A DNA stretch of 64,000 nucleotides from Psychrobacillus sp044762855. Its GTDB lineage: Bacteria; Bacillota; Bacilli; Bacillales_A; Planococcaceae. The position numbers were made by a program, and so were the translations under genes. A model generated the notes under the pieces. The model saw only the letters and a list, made by a program, of their open reading frames with translations. It did no database searches and was not told the origin of the DNA. This document shows, piece by piece, positions 1 to 5,791 of this stretch (position 1 is its first letter; each line of letters begins with the position of its first letter). The stretch lies in the NCBI RefSeq assembly GCF_044762855.1, contig NZ_JBIWFB010000002.1, positions 496,001 through 560,000 on the forward strand, given 5' to 3'.

Positions 1-2
1 GT

Positions 3-341
3 ATTACGTCCATCATATTTGATGAAGTGGATACAGGTGTAAGCGGTAGAGTTGCCCAAGCAATCGCCGAAAAAATTGCTGGAATTGCAACGAATTCGCA
101 AGTATTATGTATTTCCCATTTACCACAAGTTGCAGCAATGGCTGACCAACATTTAATGATTAAAAAAGTAGTGAACGGCAATCGAACGTTTACAGTTCTT
201 GAAGAGGTAGTAGATGATAAGCGTGCGGAAGAACTTAGTCGTATGATGTCTGGTGCTGAAATTACAAGCACGACCTTCCAACATTCAAAAGAACTATTAA
301 AATTAGCAAAAGATCGAAAAAAAATATTACGAAAAGTGTGA
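3..341 (+). CDS. recN: DNA repair protein RecN, C-terminal end (5' truncated by window)
   Basis: This is the last 112 codons of RecN, the SMC-like ATPase that gathers broken DNA ends early in double-strand-break repair in the cytoplasm. The reading frame is open from base 3, so the gene starts upstream of the window. The visible part opens with the Walker B stretch IIFDEVDTGVSG, followed by the D-loop/H-loop region CISHLPQVAAMADQH, where the switch histidine sits. It ends in the lysine-rich tail usual for RecN. In Bacillus recN lies just before spoIVB and spo0A, as here. A hairpin terminator follows the stop directly. Identification is very secure; only the length of the missing 5' part cannot be seen. 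Confidence 0.96.
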   Translation: MTSIIFDEVDTGVSGRVAQAIAEKIAGIATNSQVLCISHLPQVAAMADQHLMIKKVVNGNRTFTVLEEVVDDKRAEELSRMMSGAEITSTTFQHSKELLKLAKDRKKILRKV

Positions 342-371
342 AGACCCATATAAAAAGGGTCTTCTTTTTTT
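341..371 (+). terminator. Rho-independent terminator of recN
   Basis: Arms AAGACCC and GGGTCTT enclose a 9-base loop and are followed by a run of T with one leading C. The hairpin begins at the last base of the recN stop codon. Confidence 0.9.
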
Positions 372-526
372 ATCCCGCATTAACGGGCAGTAAGACTCCC
401 ACTTCAAGATTTAAGAAAAGCGAAAAGATAAGCGGGAGATCAACTGCCCGTAAAAGCCCGATTGGTTCAACTAACAATCAGTGGGGGATGAAGAAAACCT
501 CCCAATGATTGAAGTTTCACTTTATC
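371..526 (+). repeat. Structured dispersed repeat, copy 1 (short form)
   Basis: This segment is nearly identical to 30350-30562. Both begin TATCCCGCATTAA and end near TTGAAGTTTCACTTTAT. It can fold into nested stems. The outer stem ACGGGCAGT (383-391) pairs with ACTGCCCGT (443-451). An inner stem CTCCCACTT pairs with AAGCGGGAG with one mismatch. A third stem, AATCAGTGGGGG, pairs imperfectly with the CTCCCAATGATT arm. This copy lacks about 57 bases present in the third-stem loop of copy 2. In copy 2 the outer stem carries T opposite G where this copy has C opposite G, so pairing survives the change. It could be a non-coding RNA, a decayed end of an RNA-guided-nuclease transposon, or a MITE. 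The repetition and folding are visible; the identity is not known. Confidence 0.75.
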
Positions 527-536
527 AATTATTTAC

Positions 537-568
537 CTCACATAGAGTTCTTTCAGCGGGACATAGTA
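537..568 (+). promoter_or_regulatory. Candidate forespore (sigma-G/F type) promoter of spoIVB
   Basis: A CACATA element and a CATAGTA element lie 18 bases apart, ending about 20 bases before the spoIVB start. CATAGTA resembles the sigma-G -10 consensus CATACTA, and spoIVB is known to be forespore-expressed in B. subtilis. The -35 match is weak, so the assignment is tentative. Confidence 0.35.
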
Positions 569-587
569 TTTGTATAGGAGGTGAAAT

Positions 588-1544
588 ATGAAAAAAACCT
601 ATCGTAAATGGTCGCTAATGCCAATGCTTTTCTTCACATTATTTTTTGCGAGCAACCCTACTTATGCAGCCGGACCTGCCGTCGTCCCGCTTGGTCAATC
701 CATACAAATTGATCTTCAATACGGCGCTGTATTCCTCAGTCATGATGTTATGTTAACAGATGAGGATTGGTTACGTGCTGGTGATTCCATTCACCAAATA
801 AACGACCAAACGATAACGAATGTAGAAGAGGTAAAAACGCACGTAAAAGATAAAGAACAAATTACTATTCAGTATGAGCACAATAAAAAAATGCATACAA
901 AAGAAATTACTTCTGAACAAACATTAAAACTGCTTCCTTTTTTAAGGGATGCTACAGAAGGAATTGGCACATTAACTTATTTTGACCCTGCTACAAAAGA
1001 GTTTGGAGCACTTGGTCATCAAATCGTCGACCATACGACAGGAGTAACTCCCAAATTTTCAGAAGGATCCATTTATTTATCTTCGATTGAACAAATAAAG
1101 AAAAGTATCCCAGGACAACCAGGGTATAAAATTACTTCTCATGATGCGAATACTTCGCCTATAGGCGGTGTAGATGAAAACAATGTGTATGGCATTTTTG
1201 GTAAGTTAGAGGATAACGCTTTAGAGAATATACCATTGCAACAAGTAGAAATTGCAGACGTAGAAACGATAATGCCAGGTGAAGCTATTATGCGAACATC
1301 TATCGACGGTGAAAAAGTACAAGACTTTACGATAAATATTTCTTCAGTCGATGGAAATCTGTTTCAGTTTACTGTAACGGATAAATCCCTTATCCAAAAA
1401 ACAGGTGGAATATTACAAGGGATGAGTGGAAGTCCCATTATTCAAAAAGACAAACTAATCGGTGTGGTTACACATATGTATGTGGACAAACCTAAAAATG
1501 GTGCAGCACTTGCAATCACAGAAATGATGAAAAAAAATCCATGA
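588..1544 (+). CDS. spoIVB: SpoIVB sporulation signalling serine peptidase (S55)
   Basis: SpoIVB is secreted from the forespore into the inter-membrane space. It cleaves SpoIVFA and so frees the SpoIVFB protease that activates pro-sigma-K in the mother cell. The 318-residue product starts with a signal anchor (residues 5-27), then a compact PDZ-like region (about 30-100), then the S55 peptidase domain with the GALGH motif carrying the catalytic histidine. The GMSGSPI motif has its nucleophilic serine near residue 282. It is about 100 residues shorter than B. subtilis SpoIVB, mostly from loss of the linker between membrane anchor and PDZ. The start is fixed by AGGAGGTG six bases upstream. Neighbours recN and spo0A are the expected ones. 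The gene has its own terminator. Confidence 0.95.
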   Translation: MKKTYRKWSLMPMLFFTLFFASNPTYAAGPAVVPLGQSIQIDLQYGAVFLSHDVMLTDEDWLRAGDSIHQINDQTITNVEEVKTHVKDKEQITIQYEHNKKMHTKEITSEQTLKLLPFLRDATEGIGTLTYFDPATKEFGALGHQIVDHTTGVTPKFSEGSIYLSSIEQIKKSIPGQPGYKITSHDANTSPIGGVDENNVYGIFGKLEDNALENIPLQQVEIADVETIMPGEAIMRTSIDGEKVQDFTINISSVDGNLFQFTVTDKSLIQKTGGILQGMSGSPIIQKDKLIGVVTHMYVDKPKNGAALAITEMMKKNP

Positions 1545-1558
1545 ATTTGATTCATGCA

Positions 1559-1588
1559 GGGTAGACCGAATTATGGTCTACCCTTTTT
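1559..1588 (+). terminator. Terminator of spoIVB
   Basis: Nine-base arms GGGTAGACC and GGTCTACCC with a 7-base loop are followed by TTTTT. Confidence 0.93.
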
Positions 1589-1621
1589 CACTGAAAATCG
1601 CTACAATGAATATATAGAATA

Positions 1622-1639
1622 TTCGACAAATGTGTCGAA
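1622..1639 (+). promoter_or_regulatory. Inverted pair of 0A boxes upstream of spo0A
   Basis: TTCGACA (1622-1628) and TGTCGAA (1633-1639) are perfect 7-base copies of the Spo0A recognition box, facing each other across 4 bases. They lie about 65 bases upstream of the sigma-H-like promoter of spo0A. Known Spo0A biology makes this an autoregulatory site. Confidence 0.85.
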
Positions 1640-1703
1640 ACAAATGCTTAATTATCGAAAAAGGTAGAAACTGTAATAACAAAGACTTATTTTTAGCAAA
1701 AAT

Positions 1704-1730
1704 AAAGGAAGTAATCTAAAAATAGCGAAT
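1704..1730 (+). promoter_or_regulatory. Sigma-H type promoter of spo0A
   Basis: AAAGGAAGT (1704-1712) fits the sigma-H -35 consensus RnAGGAwWW with one mismatch. AGCGAAT (1724-1730) fits the -10 consensus RnnGAAT, with an 11-base spacer. spo0A has a sigma-H promoter (Ps) in B. subtilis, which agrees. The predicted start of transcription is about 30 bases before the start codon. Confidence 0.7.
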
Positions 1731-1768
1731 ATTACCTAAGTCAAAAAATACAAAGGTGGATGAGTAGG

Positions 1769-2560
1769 ATGGAGAAAATTAAAATTGCAATCGTAGACGA
1801 CAATAAAGACTTATTAAGGACGATGGGGTCGTATTTTGATCAGCATCCAGAAATAGAAGTTATCGGAACAGCAAGTAACGGAAAGCTTTGTTTGGAATTA
1901 TTAGAAACCCAAAAACCAGATGTCCTGTTACTAGATATTATAATGCCGCATCTCGATGGCATTGCAGTACTCGATAGCTTACAAAAAAATAATCAATTGA
2001 ACGGTATCCAAATAATTATGCTAACTGCCTTTGGTCAAGAGGATGTAATGAAACAAGCGGTCGACTTAGGCGCATCTTATTTTATGTTAAAACCGTTTGA
2101 ATTCGATCGTCTAGTTTCGCAAATAAAACAAGTAGCTGGCAAAAAAGAATTTACTCAAGATATTCCTACTAAGTCAAATCCAGAAAAAGAAGCCGCACAG
2201 AGTAAACGTATGATCGATCACACGATTACAAATGTGATTAAAGAAATTGGTGTTCCTGCACATATTAAAGGCTACTCTTATTTGCGAGAAGCAATCCAAA
2301 TGGTTTATTCAGATGTAGAGTTACTTGGCTCCATCACGAAAGTATTATATCCAGAAATCGCTAAAAAATTTCAAACGACACCATCTCGTGTAGAACGTGC
2401 AATTCGTCATGCAATTGAAGTCGCATGGAACAGAGGAAACTACGAAACTATTTCCAAAATGTTTGGCTACACAGTCCATCATCTCAAATCAAAACCTACC
2501 AATTCAGAGTTCATCGCGATGATTGCAGATAAAATTCGCATGGAGAACATGGCTAGTTAA
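1769..2560 (+). CDS. spo0A: Sporulation master response regulator Spo0A
   Basis: Spo0A is the phosphorelay-controlled transcription factor that commits cells to sporulation; it activates spoIIA/E/G and represses abrB. The 263-residue product has a receiver domain (1-125) with acidic pair D10/D11, phospho-acceptor D56 in LLLDIIMPHLDG and the conserved lysine in MLKPF. After a linker comes the Spo0A C-terminal DNA-binding domain, whose recognition helix reads SRVERAIRHAIEVAW, as in Bacillus. The ATG at 1769 is chosen over an in-frame ATG at 1760 because AAAGGTGG ends just before 1760 and is correctly spaced only for the later codon. The product then begins MEKIKIAIVDDN, matching the B. subtilis start. 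Two 0A boxes and a sigma-H promoter precede it. Confidence 0.98.
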   Translation: MEKIKIAIVDDNKDLLRTMGSYFDQHPEIEVIGTASNGKLCLELLETQKPDVLLLDIIMPHLDGIAVLDSLQKNNQLNGIQIIMLTAFGQEDVMKQAVDLGASYFMLKPFEFDRLVSQIKQVAGKKEFTQDIPTKSNPEKEAAQSKRMIDHTITNVIKEIGVPAHIKGYSYLREAIQMVYSDVELLGSITKVLYPEIAKKFQTTPSRVERAIRHAIEVAWNRGNYETISKMFGYTVHHLKSKPTNSEFIAMIADKIRMENMAS

Positions 2561-2687
2561 TCGAGTAGTACCAACATTTTGAGTATCATTTCTGTGGAAG
2601 CGTATGCAATAAAAATATATTGCCATTGCCATGAAATAACCTAATTCATAGCGATAAATTGTACTCATTATATTTATAATTATACAA

Positions 2688-2721
2688 AGCCAACGAATAA
2701 CCCGATTCGCTGGTTTTTTTT
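2688..2721 (+). terminator. Probable terminator of spo0A
   Basis: An imperfect hairpin (AGCCAACGAAT / ATTCGCTGGTT, with a wobble and one mismatch) is followed by nine T residues, about 130 bases past the spo0A stop. Confidence 0.75.
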
Positions 2722-2777
2722 TGCTTTTGGAAATAACGAGTGTTTGGAATGTGGCATTTTGCAAAATGGTGTAGAGT

Positions 2778-2913
2778 ATAGGGAAAGTGCGTCTTAAAGT
2801 AACCGCTATGATTTTCGTTACGGGATGGACGCTCACGCTACGGAAAGCTACCGCACTGCTGCAAAAAATCCCTGCGGACACTTCATACAACTCACTACTG
2901 CGCAGTATCCCTA
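2778..2913. repeat. Palindromic mobile-element-like repeat, copy A (136 bp)
   Basis: The segment starts ATAGGGAAAGTGCG and ends CGCAGTATCCCTA, so the ends are imperfect terminal inverted repeats. The inside is also palindromic: CCGCTATGATTTTCG faces TGCAAAAAATCCCTGCGG around a central AC-rich loop. The right half (CTCAC..ACGGAAAG..GCGGA.ACTTC.A.CAACTCACTA) matches the right end of the segment at 20975-21606, and both left ends share TATAGGGAAAGTGCGT. Open frames across it on either strand (2504-2890 and 2787-3020) look fortuitous. The rest of the 2561-3123 gap shows only the spo0A terminator. It could be a MITE or a REP-like palindrome; no transposase is present. Confidence 0.7.
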
Positions 2914-3123
2914 AATTACGACCCTTCTATAAAATGAAAATCTTACCTTTTGGACTATTTGCTCAGAATAAATACAACCAAATGACTGTATATTACAAAA
3001 AATATTCATCATTATTTTGAGTGAGTTAGGTATTAATACGGAAATTCAATAACCTTTTTAGATTTTTTGTCCGTTAATCGTTTATAGACGTATAATAATA
3101 TTGGAGAGGAAGTGTGCTACTTG

Positions 3124-4695
3124 ATGATTATTGAAAAAAATGACGAAATAACTTTATCGGAAGAGAATGGACGGGTGTTCATTGCAATAACTAATAGTGG
3201 ATACAACTTGAAAAAATTTGATGAATTGACTCGCAAGCACACCCGCTTAAAAGTTTCTAATTTTTTGGCGTTGAAAAAAGCGGTGGAGAATAAATCACAT
3301 GACCCTATTGAGATAGGCAGTTGGATAGAAAGTATGCAGTTAGAAATAAGTGCAGATAAAATGGAAGCGCTTCTAACGATTTATGAGTCAGAGACGTACA
3401 TCCAAGAAAATTTAGCAGAAATTCATACGAACATACAAAAATTACTACTAGAACAGCGTATTACTTACGGACATAAACCGATCGATTTATTGACTGTAAA
3501 AACAGGAAAAACATACATAGTTGCAAAAGGATTGCCACCTCAAAGAGGAGAGGATGCAAAAGTAATCTATTTAGACCAAGCTGAAAAGAAACCGGTCATT
3601 AAAGAGGATGGAAACACCGATTTTTTTGATATGAATTTTATTGTTGAAATAAAAGAAGGATCTTGGTTGGGAGAAAAAATACCTCCACATAAGGGAACTG
3701 ATGGAATAAATATATTCGGGGAAGCGGTACCTGCTGAACTAGGGGAAGATACACCATTAAAATATGACACAAACAGTGCTTATGAAGTGGAAGAGGAAGG
3801 TAAAACAGTACTTCGTTCGAAAACAAAAGGAATCATTGGAGAAGTAAATGGGGTATTATCTGTTCAAAAACATCTTGTCATAGATGGAGATGTTGGAATT
3901 GAGACGGGAAATCTAACATTTGATGGATCGATACGTGTGAAGGGTACGATTATGGCAGGATATTCTGTTATTGCGTCAGGAGACATTTCGATTGAAGGAA
4001 AAGAAGGAGTACATGCTGCGGAGTTGATAAAATCAACAGAAGGAGATGTCTTTATCAAAGGGGGCATTTTTGGACGTGGTGTAACAAATGTCGAAGCCTA
4101 TAAAAATATTTATATGAAACATGCCAATGCCTGCACTTTAGAAGCAAAAGAGAATATTCACATAGGATATTATACGCTCAGTTCTACCATTGCAGCCAAT
4201 CAAATAGTACTCGATGAGCGAAAAGGAAAAATTATAGGTGGTAAAACGATAGCGGTGCATTCGATAACTGCTGCATATTCTGGTAATAGCATGGAAAGAA
4301 AAACAGAACTAATCGTCCAAGGTATTGATCGAAAAATATTAAAAGAAAACGCAAAAGAAAAAGCGGAAGAAATGATGAAGCTCCAAGAGGAGTCGACTAA
4401 ACTGAACGTACAAATTAGCCAATTCCAACAACTAAAAAATGCCATGACGGTCCAACAAATAGCCGTATTTGAACAAACAAAGCAAAAATACAACCAAATA
4501 CAATTGAAAATAAAAGAAATAGATACAGAAATCCAACGAATATTAAAAACACTACGCCAACCGAATGATCATTATATTCAAATTACAAAAGAAGCGAGTG
4601 CTGGTACTATTATTCAAATTGGCCATAAGTACTCTGTATTATCAAGTCCAACGAATGGGAAATTTAAAATAGAAAATGGGGAGTTAAATGTCTAA
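3124..4695 (+). CDS. FapA-like DUF342 protein
   Basis: The product has 523 residues. Its middle (about 170-400) is the DUF342/FapA domain: a DFFDMNFIVEIKEGS entry, then glycine-rich right-handed beta-helix repeats such as GDVGIETGNLTFDGSIRVKG and GDVFIKGGIFGRG. A long coiled coil follows (about 400-480) and a small beta-rich tail closes it. In Vibrio, FapA affects flagellar assembly and binds a phosphotransferase protein; in Bacillales the role is not established. No signal peptide or membrane segment is seen, so it is cytoplasmic. The start is uncertain among GTG 3112, TTG 3121 and ATG 3124; AGGAAGTG at 3107-3114 best serves the last two. It overlaps the next gene by 8 bases, so the two are probably translated together. 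Confidence 0.85.
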   Translation: MIIEKNDEITLSEENGRVFIAITNSGYNLKKFDELTRKHTRLKVSNFLALKKAVENKSHDPIEIGSWIESMQLEISADKMEALLTIYESETYIQENLAEIHTNIQKLLLEQRITYGHKPIDLLTVKTGKTYIVAKGLPPQRGEDAKVIYLDQAEKKPVIKEDGNTDFFDMNFIVEIKEGSWLGEKIPPHKGTDGINIFGEAVPAELGEDTPLKYDTNSAYEVEEEGKTVLRSKTKGIIGEVNGVLSVQKHLVIDGDVGIETGNLTFDGSIRVKGTIMAGYSVIASGDISIEGKEGVHAAELIKSTEGDVFIKGGIFGRGVTNVEAYKNIYMKHANACTLEAKENIHIGYYTLSSTIAANQIVLDERKGKIIGGKTIAVHSITAAYSGNSMERKTELIVQGIDRKILKENAKEKAEEMMKLQEESTKLNVQISQFQQLKNAMTVQQIAVFEQTKQKYNQIQLKIKEIDTEIQRILKTLRQPNDHYIQITKEASAGTIIQIGHKYSVLSSPTNGKFKIENGELNV

Positions 4696-5413
4696 TTTAC
4701 CCGTATATGCACATCGGGGAGCTCCAAATAGGGCTGTCGAAAACTCAATGAAAGCTTTCAAGCGAGCTATTATGCTTGGAATAGATGGATTAGAAATAGA
4801 TTTACAGCTGTCTGCAGATGGTGTTGCTTTCGTGACGCATGATATTGACTTTTTTCGATTAGCTGGAAATAGTCGAAGGATTACAGATATGCACTCAGAA
4901 GAAATTTTGCAGTTGAAATTAGGAAGTCCGGTTTATCGAAAATTTTGGTACAGCCGTGTAATGACATTTGATCAGTTTTTACAATTGGTAGCACCTAGTG
5001 GTATGAAATTGAATGTAGAACTAAAAGAATCGTTCTTAGGAAAAATTGAAAAAATTATTGAAGTTGTTGAAAAAACAAAAGGTTTAGCAGATGTTCATTT
5101 TTCTTCATTCGAATTTAGCATATTGCAAACGATCCATACGATGGGGCTGAATGCAAAAACGGCTTTTATCGGGAAAAAAAACACCGATTGGGATTATATA
5201 TTATCGATAAGAAAATGGGATGCAATCCATTTAAACAAAAAGTTTTATGATTCGGAGCTTATGCACAAAATTTGGAGTGAAGGGTTTCCGATGCGTTTTT
5301 ACAATGTAAAAGGAAACGAAAAATACATTGTCCATCCACATGAATCGGTTATTGGCTGGATTTCGGACTATCCAGAAAAAGTCATCCAACGACAAAAAAG
5401 GAATCTGACTTAA
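4688..5413 (+). CDS. yqiK: Glycerophosphodiester phosphodiesterase family protein (YqiK-like)
   Basis: GDPD-family enzymes hydrolyse glycerophosphodiesters to glycerol-3-phosphate and an alcohol. The 241-residue product begins with the signature HRGAPNRAVENSMKAF, then GIDGLEIDLQLSADG and THD. These supply the two catalytic histidines and the metal-binding glutamate/aspartate residues of the TIM barrel; VELKES gives another metal ligand. There is no signal peptide, so it is probably cytoplasmic. Its place between spo0A and yqzF/bkdR equals that of B. subtilis yqiK, which supports the symbol. It overlaps the fapA-like gene by 8 bases and ends in a terminator shared with the convergent DUF2627 gene. 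Substrate specificity cannot be told. Confidence 0.88.
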   Translation: MSNLPVYAHRGAPNRAVENSMKAFKRAIMLGIDGLEIDLQLSADGVAFVTHDIDFFRLAGNSRRITDMHSEEILQLKLGSPVYRKFWYSRVMTFDQFLQLVAPSGMKLNVELKESFLGKIEKIIEVVEKTKGLADVHFSSFEFSILQTIHTMGLNAKTAFIGKKNTDWDYILSIRKWDAIHLNKKFYDSELMHKIWSEGFPMRFYNVKGNEKYIVHPHESVIGWISDYPEKVIQRQKRNLT

Positions 5414-5433
5414 AAGTCAAGATTCCTTTTTCT
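5394..5433. terminator. Bidirectional terminator between yqiK-like gene and yqzF
   Basis: AAAGGAATC..GACTT pairs with AAGTC..GATTCCTTT, flanked by A-run on the left and T-run on the right. It therefore serves both convergent genes and overlaps both coding ends. Confidence 0.85.
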
Positions 5434-5662
5434 TTTGAAATCGTGGAGCTACTTTTCCGTTTTTTCGATCCCTGTTCAATAAAAACCCAGCAAAGAAGCC
5501 TAACCCTAAAACAGTGAAAATAATTCCGCTTATAAATTGGATGGCCAAGCCTCCAATAGGAAGAATTTGCAATCCGAAAAACGTATCTCTCATTAATTTA
5601 ATCCCAAACGCTGCTAAAATTCCAGGAATTAATAACACGATTAAAGCCGCTAAACGACCCAT
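5417..5662 (-). CDS. yqzF: DUF2627 small membrane protein YqzF
   Basis: This is an 81-residue protein with two membrane segments (about residues 3-22 and 42-63), an internal GIKLMRDTFFG motif typical of DUF2627, and a basic tail (NRDRKNGKVAPRFQKKK) that should face the cytoplasm. Its function is unknown. The ATG at 5662 is preferred over GTG at 5671 because AGGAG lies 8 bases upstream of it. Position next to bkdR and opposite strand match yqzF of B. subtilis. Confidence 0.85.
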   Translation of the reverse strand: MGRLAALIVLLIPGILAAFGIKLMRDTFFGLQILPIGGLAIQFISGIIFTVLGLGFFAGFLLNRDRKNGKVAPRFQKKKES

Positions 5663-5791
5663 TTTCTTCACTCCTGTTCTTACATTTTTAATTTTACATG
5701 CAAGAATATGATTGTCAACGAAAGAAACTTACGTTATGATGAATGAGAAGTGCAATAAGTTGCGAAAGTTAAAACGGGGGTGTGCATATTT

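Noticed and set aside
2504..3020. Open frames of 128 residues (minus) and 77 residues (plus) around the palindromic repeat
   Set aside because: They cross a palindrome, one overlaps the spo0A end, and neither has a ribosome site or sensible protein composition.
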